Positions 33,890 through 45,100 of a stretch of 64,000 nucleotides of DNA are shown one piece after another. Source of the DNA: Heterohyrax brucei (lineage: Eukaryota > Chordata > Mammalia > Hyracoidea > Procaviidae); contig CM053146.1 of NCBI GenBank assembly GCA_028571685.1, forward strand, positions 114,117,431 through 114,181,430. The letters are read 5' to 3'. Made by a program: the position numbers and the translations under genes. Within the stretch, counting starts at the first letter, position 1. Each line of letters starts with the position of its first letter. The notes below the pieces were generated by a model. It was not told the DNA's origin. It did no database searches and saw nothing but the letters and a program-made list of their open reading frames with translations.

Positions 33890-34614
33890 GTGGGGGCCTT
33901 GAGGTGGACAGCACTACAGGGAATAGTGTATTCAAACCATGGTTGATAGCTTCTTTCTTCTCCAGCCTATTCCTCCTTTTTCTTCCTCTCCCCTAATACT
34001 GGTGAGATTACCTGTTTGTAGAATAGTGAGTTTAGAGGAGTGAACAGGAGCAGGGATAGGAAGAAAGGAGAGAATAGCAAGTGTTATCAGTCACTAGGGC
34101 ACTTCTATTTTCATCCAGTTGAAAACAGTCTTCGTTTTATTGGGGCTGAGGCAACTAAGTTTCAGAGAGTCAAGTATGGACAAGATGCGAATGTGTTTCA
34201 AACATTTTATTTGTTCTTGCCTTGTCTTATGTTTTATAGTAATTAGAGCTTTGATCAAAATAGAGACTTAGACAATTTTACATTTTTTAGGAGAGATTGC
34301 TGTGCTGTTGGGCTCAGTTGGAATTCTTCAGTGAAACAAAGAAGTAGAATTTTATTCTCTCATTCAGCAAACTGTTTTTTTTGAGCAACTGATTATTTGC
34401 AGGTGCTAAGCTAGAAGCTGTGAACAAGAGACACACTGCTGTCATGAAGTATTCAGACTATTGAGATAAAGACAATCAGATAAAAACAATAGAGCACTGT
34501 AATGAGTTTTGTGATAATTTTTTGGGAGAATGAATTTAATACATCATTATATTTAGAATTATGAAATTATAAAAGACTATAATGTTCTAGGTTATTATTG
34601 TCTAATAATCATGC
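33890..34614. other. Unassigned stretch, old repeat scraps
   Basis: No gene. 34365-34500 ('cattcagcaaactgtttttt', 'aggtgctaagctagaagctg') faintly follows an old mammalian repeat that I cannot name. Confidence 0.45.
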
Positions 34615-34770
34615 CTTCCTACTTTTTTCATTTTTAAAAGTTTATTGCTGTGAAAAGTTTCAAACTTACACAGATGTAGTCAGAATAGATTTATGAGACC
34701 CATGTATTCATTACCCAGCCCCAGTGATCATCAGCCATGGGCAATTTTGAACCACTTCTCTTTCTTTCCT
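34615..34770 (-). mobile_element. Old L1 3' UTR-like fragment
   Basis: 'aaaagtttcaaacttacaca', 'gtagtcagaatagatttatg', 'gacccatgtattcattaccc', 'agccccagtgatcatcagcc' follow the antisense 3' end of ancient mammalian L1 subfamilies. Confidence 0.5.
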
Positions 34771-35464
34771 TTTTTTTTTTCCTTCTATTTTTCCATCTTG
34801 TTGCTGTTGAGATATGCTGAGGTTTTGGAGCAGGATTGTCTGGGTAATAAAGGAGCCACATTTAACTTTTTTTCTTTCAAGAAATTTCTTGTATATTTTT
34901 AATTTTACTAAGCTGAAAATGAAGAATACATAAACATGGATGTTTTCTGAGTAGTTTAGCATAAAAGATATTAAAACAGTTACTTGATTTCCTATGCACC
35001 CTGATGCTCATAAAAGTGCTGCCTTTTGCTGACTTGAGGACTTTGTTTGCCTTGTGGAAAAATATATGTAGATTGGTTGGGAAAGAAAAAACCCTTAGTA
35101 GATACAAAAATATAGCGTACCTTTCAAATAGTCTTTCAGATTAGTTAAACTTAGGAAAGAAAATAATTGCAGGGACCATTTATATTTATGATCTGTATAT
35201 ATGTGTAAAGGCAGCAATTTTAGGCTTTTAAGGAATTAAACTGACGGGAGTGCTTGGTATTGGAAATTAACCTGTGTAAATCATTGGCTTGATTTTTTTG
35301 TGGTGCTCATGAGGTTGCTTTTTCATAGTATTCTGTAATGTTTCCACAACTCTTTTTGGAGGATGGAATAATTTTTTTTTCTTGTAGCAGAGACTAAGGC
35401 AGATTTTTCTAGAGAATTAAATTGTTGATACCTGTAAGATAGATAAGAAACTTGTGAATTAAAA
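34771..35464. other. Unassigned non-coding stretch
   Basis: No gene. The frames at 34693-34902 (plus) and 34711-34962 (minus) overlap on opposite strands around a T-rich run (34768-34785). Confidence 0.5.
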
Positions 35465-35585
35465 CAGACCAAACCAAGAGAACATTCAGTGGTTGAGTCA
35501 GTCCCTGTCTTAGAGTAGAACTGCTCCACAGGGTTTCCTTGGCTGTCTTTACACTTCTTTACACTTTACCAGTAGGGCTCCTCAT
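35465..35585 (-). mobile_element. AfroSINE, decayed
   Basis: Antisense: 'acagaccaaaccaagagaac', 'cagtggttgagtcagtccct', 'gagtagaactgctccacagg', 'gtttccttggctgtctttac', 'taccagtagggctcctc'. Internal part deleted. Confidence 0.65.
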
Positions 35586-36399
35586 AAATAAAGAGTTACT
35601 AATAAATATGGTCCCTTAAAATATCTCCTAGTGTGGATGCCAGCTTAGCCTTAGAATGCGAAGAGAAGGCAGTTGTTAGCATAGAAATTTACCACTAAGA
35701 CATGTGAATGTAGTTTGCAAACTCATTTCATTTTTAAAAAGTTTCAGAGATTTGAGGAGAGCAAGTGATAGTGTCCTTTTTTCACTGTTAAGTAAACAGT
35801 GTTAGATGGGCAGTGAGTGGTGGAGCTGGAACTAGAAACTTTGTTTTTCTTTTCTGTTTTGTTAGGAGGTGTTGTCTGAAGCAGAGCCTGACATATTGTA
35901 AGCACTTGGTAATTGTTTGAATGAATAAATGAGTAGAAATACTGTAGATCAACTTTTTTCCAGAGTGTATGTTAGAGAGCCTTGATACTGTGGAAAAATT
36001 TCATGGTCAGATATATTTGGGAGATTCTTGGAGAGTCATTGAAGATTTGAATATGTCTGGAGCCAACACATACACACACACACACTCACAAATCGCTTTG
36101 CTTTCGTTTAGTCCAGTGTTTTAACCATAGCATTTCTAGTTAGAATAGAATTAATTTTCTATATAGTATAGAATTAAGGTTGCGTATGAGAGTCTTTTGG
36201 AAATACAGCTACAGATGAATTGCTTTTTAGATAATTTGATGCCTACCACATAAGATCAAGAGATTAAAATTGAATGAAATTCAAATTTTTGCCTTTTGTG
36301 TTTGTCTTATGTATATATCTAACTTTTACCCTGATGACTTAGATTTTTATATATCCCATCTGCACTTATTTCCTAGGTTATTATTTTATTTATAAATTT
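35586..36399. other. Unassigned stretch
   Basis: No gene. A MIR/L2-like tail at about 35880-35935 ('gcctgacatattgtaagcac', 'tgaatgaataaatgag') and a CA run at 36067-36088. Confidence 0.45.
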
Positions 36400-36727
36400 A
36401 AATAAAGAACTGTTGTTAATAGTTGCACGAACAGCAGAAGATGAACTAGATAAATGACCCTTATTCGAATTAAACAGTTACTCTTATCAAAAGACTTCTT
36501 CAAGAGGGCAAAGAGGGAACTTACACACTGGGGAAAAAATTGACAGCAACATATGTGACAAATATCTAATCTCAAAAATGTATGGAAAACTTCACCTCAA
36601 TGACAAAAAGAAGATAAAAAATCCATTAAAAGATGGCAAGGGACATGATCAGGCTGTTCACCACCGAGGATATTCAGGCAGCTAACAAACAATGGAAGAG
36701 ATGCTCAGGTTTATTAGCCATTTAAAG
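36400..36727 (+). mobile_element. L1 ORF2 fragment (sense)
   Basis: 'tcaaaagacttcttcaagag', 'ggcaaagagggaacttacac', 'actggggaaaaaattgacag', 'agatggcaagggacatgatc', 'ggatattcaggcagctaaca', 'gagatgctcaggtttattag' follow sense L1 ORF2 toward its C-terminus. No open frame survives. An antisense AfroSINE follows directly. Confidence 0.85.
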
Positions 36728-36889
36728 AAAAAAAAGACTCACTGCCCTTGAGTTGATTCTGACTTGTAGTAACCTTATAGGACAGAGCAGAACTGCTCCA
36801 TGGGGTTTCCAAGAAGCGCATGGTGGATTTCAACTGCCAACCTTTTAGTTAACAGCTGTAGCTCTTACCATTATACCACTAGGTTTTCC
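36728..36889 (-). mobile_element. AfroSINE
   Basis: Antisense: 'actcactgcccttgagttga', 'taaccttataggacagagca', 'gaactgctccatggggtttc', 'ctgccaaccttttagttaac', 'accactaggttttccc'. Sits at the end of the L1 fragment; an 18-bp perfect palindrome covers its edge (36887-36904). Confidence 0.88.
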
Positions 36890-36904
36890 CACTAGCTAGT
36901 GGGA
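36887..36904. repeat. 18-bp perfect palindrome
   Basis: TCCCACTAG followed by its exact inverse CTAGTGGGA, at the outer edge of the AfroSINE. Confidence 0.85.
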
Positions 36905-36929
36905 GCTTTTAAGCATCTATCATTATTCC

Positions 36930-37180
36930 CTTAAGTAAATTCCTTAAGTTGGAATTACTAGGTCAATGGATGTGAGTGTTTTTAGAGCTCTGATGTAGTC
37001 TCCTCAGTGAACTTAATGCGAAGCCAAGTGCTGTTGAGTTAGAGATCCAATTAGTGCTGCCAACAACTTCTTTTGAGAATACGATTTTTTTCTTCATTTT
37101 TCCCAGTGTGAAGGGCACACATTTTTTTGTATGTAAAGTTAGTTACTAACTATGGATGTCTATGGATGGATGGGCCTGTT
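36930..37180 (-). mobile_element. Old L1-like fragment holding a micro-insertion
   Basis: 'aaattccttaagttggaatt', 'actaggtcaatggatgtgag', 'tttttagagctctgatgtag' resemble the antisense 3' region of ancient L1 families. It is interrupted at 37020-37050. Confidence 0.4.
37020..37050 (-). mobile_element. 31-bp micro-insertion of SINE-like tail
   Basis: 'gaagccaagtgctgttgagt' then 'tagagatccaa'; reversed it ends in CAGCACTTGGCTTC, the same tail type as 26831, 29617 and 32914. Flanks TTAATGC (37013-37019) and TTAGTGC (37051-37057) form a 7-bp duplication with one difference. Confidence 0.6.
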
Positions 37181-39157
37181 GTATTTTGCCTGTGGTTATT
37201 ACTAGTTAGAGAGTTTGAAATAAAAAACTAGAGAACAGTATTTTTTTCCCCTTTTTTGTGAGAACGCTTTTTGTATTAAGAATTTTAATCCAGTGTTATT
37301 TGCAAACGCCCATATCACCAGTGGCCTCTTACCTCTTTGCCTCTTGATGTCTATCCCCTAACTGTCTTGTTTGCTTCATTACGTTGTCTGAATCTAAACT
37401 TTTCTACTGCTTTCGTGTTTTTCCAGTCTGGCCTCTGGTTTAACTCGTGAGCATATAATCTATAAAATATCATCACTAACATTCTACACATAGCCTCTAT
37501 AAAGAGGAAATCTGCAGAGATGATATATCAAGTTTTGAAGGTCATGGGACAAATTTAAATGACATTTGTGTACAGAAGAAAGTAATGTCATTGAATTTCC
37601 TCTTTTTTCCTAGAGCTGAAGTGATAAGTTTTCATTTTTATAAGTAACATTTCATTCATATCTTACACTTTTGTGATGTTGGCCAGTACTTTGGAAGCCC
37701 TTTTCTACCATTTCATTTGCAAATGAGTTACATGGATATGAGATATAATATTAAATGATTGTTGTATGTAGAGTTACTGAGTTTCATTGAATCTTTTTTC
37801 AGTTGTTTAAAGTGTGTTTCGTTTAAAGTGAGATTTTTCTGAATGAGACTTAATGATGAACTTGAGGTATTTGTTTATTTCCCCATTAGAAAAGAATGAA
37901 ATAGATTTCTTTCAAGGACTAATCTTTAAGCACATTTCCTGGATATAGACCTTAAGACCTGTATTTTATAATAATGGAGGTAAAATATTTGATACATCGA
38001 ATCTTTTCATGCATATAACCTCGTTTTCTACTCCATTTATTTGATAATTGTTTCATCATTTCAAATTCAATTTGTAATAGCAATGAACACTATTTAATAT
38101 TTTTCTAATAAGGATTAGTTGGAGAGGTTAATATGGTCAGAAATCTAAAGAAGCCCAAAGTCATCTTAATGAGTGTCAAGTAATTAACCTACATGAATAG
38201 ATTAAAGAAATCAGGCAAGCACACTGATGGGTTTTCCTTTCAAGTTCAAGTTTAGAATATTATCTGTGCACTGGTTAGGTCTTACACATTAGATAGTGAT
38301 TGCTATATTGTTTTTTTAATATATAAAAAACTGAATTGTGAAACCTTATTAGAATTCCTCATCAAATTTGATTAATTGAAGAGTAATTGTGATGTGTGAT
38401 ATGAATTTTGAATTCTCATATGTAAATGGTATTTTTTTTGATAAATAGGTTTCCCAAAATGGATTTCTTCTTGAATCAGTGCTTTAATATATAGGTCACC
38501 TGTTACTAGAAACATAAAAAAAAAAATCTGTGATGAACTTGAGATGTGTGATGCTTTTATCACTCCTAGGCATGTCTCCTGTAAGCTACTGTACTCCTTT
38601 TGTTCCTCTATAAACTTTGCCTGCATAAAGACTGCTTAAACAGTAGCACAAAGAAATGGACAGTGAAATCAGACTGGTATTAAGTTAAAAGGCGGGCAAG
38701 ATGTTGTAGTTCATTCTACACATACCATTCCTAGTATGTGGCTAGTAAACTGTCAGTTTAGGGCAGAGTTGAGTGTCAATCTGTTTATGTGCTTTATGGA
38801 CTGTTTTCAGTGTTCCTTTGTCACAGACTTTGTCACCAGCACTTACCAAATATCTCATTAGCGAGAGTCTGTTTTTAAAAGGGAGACCAAATCAAATCAA
38901 AACAATTGAGACTCATCCTATGAATAAACCTGTACTGACTGTTGGTGGTGTGGGTAAGATACAAAGATAAAGAACACACAAATATGACCCTGAGACCTCT
39001 TACTTTTGTCAGAAGTTGGCATTTTACATGAAACCCAGTAGCTGATATTCCAGATATCTCTCAGCCACTCAGTTGGTCATTTGGACTTTATAAAATATGT
39101 TATATTTCTCCAGTATATTGGAAATGGAAAAGGAGTATCTTTATAACTTTTTCTTGG
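37181..39157. other. Repeat-poor AT-rich block
   Basis: No gene or recognised repeat. The 84-codon minus-strand frame (38372-38626) and the plus frame 38773-38970 have no family features. Confidence 0.45.
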
Positions 39158-39295
39158 ACCTTTGGTAGCACAGTGGTTGAGAGATCAGCAGCTAACCAAA
39201 GGTTGGCATTTCAAGTCCAGTAGCTGCTGCTTGGAAGCCCTGTGGCAGTTCTACTTTGTCTTGCAGGATCTCTATAGTCAGAATAAACATGCTGG
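39158..39295 (+). mobile_element. AfroSINE
   Basis: 'acctttggtagcacagtggt', 'ctaaccaaaggttggcattt', 'caagtccagtagctgctgct', 'tggaagccctgtggcagttc', 'ggatctctatagtcag'. First of three same-strand copies within 690 bp. Confidence 0.85.
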
Positions 39296-39452
39296 CAGCA
39301 GGCTTCCTCCAACTCCCCCTGCCTGCCTGCCCTTGCTTTTTGTATTGCCATACTAACCAACAGAGTTGTTTATTCTTAACAGATACTTAGTAAATATTTT
39401 TAATCAAGTTGTAGAACCAAGATCATTGTCAGTTACTCTCTACTGGTGTTAC

Positions 39453-39612
39453 TGAGGAAACCCTGGTGGTGTAGTGGTTAAGTGCTATGTCTGTAAACTG
39501 CTGTGTCAGCAGTTCAGATATGCCAGGTGCTCCTTGAAAACTCTATGGGGCAGTTCTACTCTGAGCTGTAGGATCGCTATGAGTCAAAACTGACTCAATG
39601 GCAATAGTGTTT
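39453..39612 (+). mobile_element. AfroSINE
   Basis: 'aaaccctggtggtgtagtgg' (start and A box), 'gtcagcagttcagatatgcc' (B box), 'aggtgctccttgaaaactct', 'gatcgctatgagtcaaaact', tail 'gactcaatggcaatagtg'. One of the better preserved short-type copies. Confidence 0.92.
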
Positions 39613-39637
39613 TTTTGAGAGGGGGTTATTACCGAAA

Positions 39638-39843
39638 GGAGCCATGGTGGCCCAGTGATGAAGTGCTTGACTGCTAATGGAAGGGCTGGTGATTCAAACC
39701 CACCAGCCAGTCTGTGCAAGACAGATGTGTCAGTCTGTTCCTGTGAGGATTTATAGCTATGGAAATGAAACTGGGGGCAGTTCTACTCTGTCCTACATAG
39801 TCTCTGTCAGTTGGTATTCCCTGCACAGCTGTGGGTTTGGTTG
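39638..39843 (+). mobile_element. AfroSINE, long type
   Basis: 'ggagccatggtggcccagtg', 'aagtgcttgactgctaatgg', 'ctggtgattcaaacccacca' (B box), long-type block 'gatgtgtcagtctgttcctg' and 'gaggatttatagctatggaa', then 'ggcagttctactctgtccta' and tail 'gtgggtttggttgg'. Confidence 0.9.
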
Positions 39844-41207
39844 GTATTAATTTATGAACAGGTTGATAGCATCCTCTGAAATTCTGAGGAGAGGAAATTT
39901 ACTTCTCTTAATTATATAGCCGTGTTTGCCACCTTATTTATCTTTTTAAAGTGGTCCATAAAAGAGCCTCCCTGCTTGGCACTGGAATAAAGAAGCACAG
40001 ATCGAATAGGCTTTTAAATCAGAAAAAGTGAAAATACTTAATCCTTATATATAACCCAAGGCCTCTAAATTAATTTTCTTCTCTGCCTGTGTGACTTGTA
40101 TTTTGTTAAATTTGCTGTCTGTCAACTTCTTTCAGAATCTTCTTAACTTTTCTGGATTTGCCTGTCTAATAGCGTGTTTTATATCAGAAAGACAGTATTT
40201 TAGCTGTTATTGAAGCAAAACTTCAAACCACTTCCAGAACTGATTCAGTATACTTAGGGTGGAAATGCAGGTTTGCAGCCGGGTGTTGATCCAGAAGGCG
40301 CTGTTTCGAAGCCCTGTCTTGAAGTAATTTGTAGGTCCTGATTATTTACGAATTATAATTTCAGTAATGTTCCTCCTAAAAACAGCATCTCAGTGGTTAT
40401 TGTTTGCTAATTTTCCTAGTGGGGCAAATTAAATGCTTAAAAGTAATTTACAAAGTCATTGGAAACTGTCTGGATCTCCGAGAATTAACAGAAACAGAAA
40501 ATGAAAACACTGAGAATTTACCCTTCCTTCACTTCAATATTTGGCTCACTTCAATATTATTTTTGTTTACATCAGAACACGGGATGTTTTCCATTGTTTT
40601 AATAAATGTTAGAAATCTCTAGATCTTTAATGCTTGTTAACTATGTGCTGATAAAAATTGCACTTTAGTGTGTACACTGGATTGATTCCAGCCATAAGTA
40701 CATTTTTCAGTAATTCCACAGGGAACTTGGCTCAAAAAGAATGTGAACCACATAGTGTGAACCCAACTGTACTATTGGAAGCACAATGCAGAGTGCCTGC
40801 AGTGCTTAATGTTGGCTAGAAAGGTCTTTGTTTATTTTCTGGTTTAGTTTCTGCTTTAGGAGACAACTGCATCAGATCTAGAAGCTGGCATACAGTAGTT
40901 ACTATTTGTTGGGTGAGCAGTAAGTAGTTATTGAATGGGATTTGCTCATTTCTACTCATACTTGAATAAGCACTTGATGATGAAAGTGAGAGGACACATC
41001 CCGAGATGATTACATTCATAACTGATGACCTTATTTTCTAATCTCTGGGTACTAACAGTGTTCAAAGAGACTATTGTCTTGTAGGAAGTCAAGACAATAC
41101 CTTTGACATCCTGAGTACTTTTACTTAATACTGAAAATTGGGCAGTGACAATGGTTCATTACAAAAGAAGAGGTTATTTTGAATTTTGTATGAGCTCTAA
41201 ATATTAC
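39844..41207. other. Repeat-poor block
   Basis: No gene or recognised repeat over 1.36 kb; 40060-40330 is non-repetitive and a possible conserved element, which one sequence cannot show. Confidence 0.4.
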
Positions 41208-41826
41208 TGCCATGGATTGAATTGTGTCACCCCAGAAATATGTGTGGCAATCCAGCTGGGCCATGATTCCCAGTATTCTGATGTTCCTGTATGTTGTAAA
41301 TCCTGCCTCTATGATGTTAAGGAAGATGGGCAGCTGTTGAGTTGGTGGGGCACCACTCAGTGTGTGGAATTTTATTGTGCCTTGGGGCAGCCTCTTGGGA
41401 TTATAAAGGAAAGGGAAGAAAGAAAAGAATTGGGGACCTTATTAGCACCAAGAAGCAGTGCCTGGAGCAGAGTACATCTCTTGGAAAGGACCCTGGGTTC
41501 CCTGCACCTCAGAATCTCCCAGTCAGGGGAAGATTGATCTTCTTCAAGTGCCAGCAGAGAAAGCCTTCCCCTGGGGCAGATTTCCTCAATTTAGACTTTC
41601 AACCTACTGGACCTGGTGGATATCAAGACTGGCAATTCAAATCTGCCAGGTGCTCATTGGAAACTCTGTGGAACAGTTCTGATCTGCCCTGTAGGCTCAT
41701 TATGAGCTGGAATTGACTTAGTGGTGCTGGGTTTGGTTGGGTTGGACTATGACAAAATCAGTTGCTCTTTGTGAAAGCCATCCACTTATGGTATTTCTGT
41801 TAAAACAGTGCTAAATGACTAAGACA
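41208..41826 (+). mobile_element. Solo LTR (MaLR/ERVL-like) holding an AfroSINE
   Basis: From TGCCATGGATTGAATTGTGT to TGACTAAGACA. Flanks ATTAC (41203-41207) and ATTAT (41827-41831) fit a 5-bp duplication with one change. It shares start, 'agaaagccttcccctggggc' and 'ttatggtatttctgtt' with the LTR at 33339. An AfroSINE interrupts it at about 41606-41745. The overlapping frames of up to 130 codons in three registers are chance; no viral gene is present. Confidence 0.87.
41606..41745 (+). mobile_element. AfroSINE inside the LTR, internal deletion
   Basis: 'cctggtggatatcaagactg' then 'gcaattcaaatctgccaggt', 'gctcattggaaactctgtgg', 'ctgccctgtaggctcattat', 'gagctggaattgacttagtg', tail 'ctgggtttggttgggttgg'. 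About 35 bp between the A-box and B-box regions are missing. Confidence 0.82.
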
Positions 41827-42143
41827 ATTATTTGGGTTTTGCTCTGGAAGTCCTTTTTTTAAGAAAAATATTTTGTTTGCTTTAAGTGAAAGCTTATAAT
41901 TCAAGTCAGTGTCTCATATGAAAACTTATACTTACATTGTTATGCAATCCTAGTTACTCTCCCTAAAACATGACTGCACACTTCTCCATCTTGTATTTCA
42001 TATGTTCATTCAACCACTTCCTGTACTCTTTCTGTCTTCTCATCTTGCCTCTGGACAGGAGCTGCCCATTTAGTCTCATGTATCTACTTGAGCCCCAAAG
42101 TACATTTTTTACCAGTATCATTTTATGTCTTATTGACCAGTCT

Positions 42144-45100
42144 GCTGCATGGTAAAGAGGGTAAAGGTAGAGTGAACGGCCTCCTCTTGTCTATCAGTGG
42201 AGTCTTGCTTGTTGCCGAGATGCAGAAAGCTATGCAACTGGTAGTTAGGTACCAGCAGGGTTACCCACGCTAGACAAGTTTAAGCTGAGCTTCCAGAATA
42301 AGACAGACTGAGAAGAAGGACCCGGGAGTCTACTTCTGAAAGGAATTAGCCAAGGAAAACCATGTGAATAGCAGCTGAATATTGTCAGACATGGTGTCAG
42401 AAAGTGATCTCCTCAGGTTGGAAGGCACTCAGAAGATGACTGAGGAAGAGCTGCCTCCTCAAAGTAGAGTTGACCTTAATCACATGGATGGAGTAAGGCG
42501 TCTGAGATCTTTGTTCACTGATGTGGCATGACTCACAATGGGAAGAAACAGCTGCAAATATCCATTTATAAATGGGACATAGAATGTATGAAGTATGAAT
42601 CTAGGAAAATTGGAAATTGTCAAAAATGAAATGGAACACAAACATTGACATCGTAGGCATTAGTGAGGTGAAATGAACCAGTTTTGGCCATTTTGAATCC
42701 AACAGTCCTAAGATCTACTATACTGGCAATGAAAACTTGAAGAGGACTGGTGTTGCGTTTATCATCCAAAAGAACATTCAAGATCTATCCTGAAATACAA
42801 TACTGTCAGTGATAGAACAATATTGATATGTCTACAAGGAAGTCCAGTTAGTACGACTATTATTCAAATTTATGCACCAACCACAAAGGCCAAAGACAAA
42901 GAGGTTAAGGATTTTTACCAGCTTCTCCAGTCTGAAATTGACTGAACATGCAGTCAGGATGCATTGATAACTACTGGTGACTCGAATGCAAAAGATGGAA
43001 ACAAGGAAGGATCAGTAGTTGGAAAATTTGACTTGGTGATAGAAATAATGCCAGAGATTGCATGATAGAATTTTGCAAGACTAACAAATTTTTCATTGCA
43101 AATACCTTTTTTAATGAACCCAAATAGTGGCTGTGCACATGGACCTCACCAGATGGAAGACACAGGAACCAAGCTGACTACGTCTGTGGAAAAAGACGAT
43201 GGAAAAGCTCCATATCAGCAGTCAGAACAAGACCATGTTCTGACTGTGGCATATAGATCATCAGTTACTGTTATGCAAGTATTCAAGTTGCTGTTATTCA
43301 AGTTGAAACTGAGAAAAATTGGAACAAATCTATGAAAGCCAACGTATGACCTTGAGTATGTCCTCCCTGAGTTTAAAGATCATTTCAAGAACAGATTTGA
43401 TGTGTTGATCACTAATGACCAAAGACCAGATGAATTGTGGAATGGCATCAAAGACATCATCCATGAAGAGAGCAAGAAGTCGTTAAAAAGACAGGAAAGA
43501 AAAAAAAGACCAAAGTGGATATCAGAAGAGACTTTGAAGCTTGCTCTTGAATGTTGAGCAGCTAAAGCAAAAGGAAGGAATGGCACAGTAAAAGACCTAA
43601 ACAGAAGATTTCAAAGAGCAGCTTGAGAAGACAAAAAGTGTTATAATGACATATGGAAAGAGCTGGAAATGGAAAACTAGAAGGGGAGAATAAATTCAAG
43701 CCTCAAATTACAATAGTGAAGGATTCAACAGATAAACTATTAAATGTATCAGGGAGCATCAAAGAAGATGGAAGGAATACACAGAGTCATTATACCAGAA
43801 ATAACTGGTCGATGTTCAACCATTTGAAGACGTAGCATATGATCAGAAACCAATGGCACTGAAGGAAGAAGTTGAAGCTGCATTGAAGGCATTGGCAAAT
43901 AACAAGTCTTCATGAATTGATGGAATATCAAATGAGATATTTCGACAAATAGATGCAGCACTAAAAGTGCTCACTTGTCTATGCCAAGAAATTTGGAGGA
44001 CAGCCCCCTAGAAGAGCTCCATATTTATGCCCATTCCATAGAAAGGTGATCCAACTGAGTGTGGAAATTCAAATAATATTGTTGATATCATACACAAGTA
44101 AAATTGTGCTGAAGATCATTCAAAAGCGACTGCAACAGTATATTGACAAGGAACTTCCAGAAATGCAAGCTGGATTCAGAAGAGGATATGGAACCAGGGA
44201 TATCATCACTGATGTCATATGGATCTTGGCTGAAAGCAAGGAATACCAGGAAAATGTTTACTTGTGTTTCATTGACTATGCAAAAGCATTTGACTGTGTG
44301 GATCATACTGAATTATGGCTAACTTTGTGGAGAATGGGAATTCCAGAAAACCTAATTGTGCTCTTAGGGAATCTGTATGTGGAATAAGAGGCAGTTGTGC
44401 AAACAGAACAAGGGGGACACTGCATGGCTTAAAGTCAGGAAAGGTGTGCGTCAGGGTTGTATCCTTTCACCATACCTTTTTAATCTGTGTACTGAGAAAA
44501 TAACCAGGGAAGCTGGGTTCTATAAGAGTGAGACATCAGGGTTGGAGAAGAGCTCGTTAACAACCGGTGTTATATGCATATGATAGCACCTTACTTGCTG
44601 GAAGTGAAGATGGTTTGAGACACTGATGAAGATCAAGGACCACAGCCTTCAGTGTGTGTGTGTCCAGCACCCCAGTGACCAGCACTGGGAAAAGCTTATG
44701 TCCAAGGGAGACAGGAAAGGGGATGGGAAAAAAACCCACTCATACAAAAAACACATTACACAAGAAACATATCACACAGGATAAAGTTGTGGCCAGGTGG
44801 GACCAAGGCCTCTGATGGAGAACCATGAACACTGGTCTTCTTTTACAAGCTTTATTTATAGGCTTAACAGGTAGGAAGTCAACAGGGCAGCACACATTGC
44901 CAAAAATGGTCATGGTCTTTGTTACAGAGCCCACGGAAATTGTTTTCAAACAAAAGACAGGAACATGCAAATAGTTTTAACCTGAGCCATTATCCTGTAA
45001 ACAGTTTCAAAGAAATAGCTCTAGCTTTAGGTTTATTATATTGCAAATGGTTTTGTTCTGGTCTTATTATTTTGCAGATAGTCTCAAGACACCAAACAGA

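Noticed and set aside
39453-39612. tRNA gene from A and B boxes
   Set aside because: The boxes belong to the AfroSINE head; there is no cloverleaf and the same unit recurs about twenty times.
41145-41716. Frames of 124 and 130 codons as a candidate gene
   Set aside because: They lie in a solo LTR and an AfroSINE in different registers and match no protein family.
44046-44583. Reverse-transcriptase frames as a host gene
   Set aside because: They are remnants of an RTE LINE with frameshifts, stops and a broken catalytic box.
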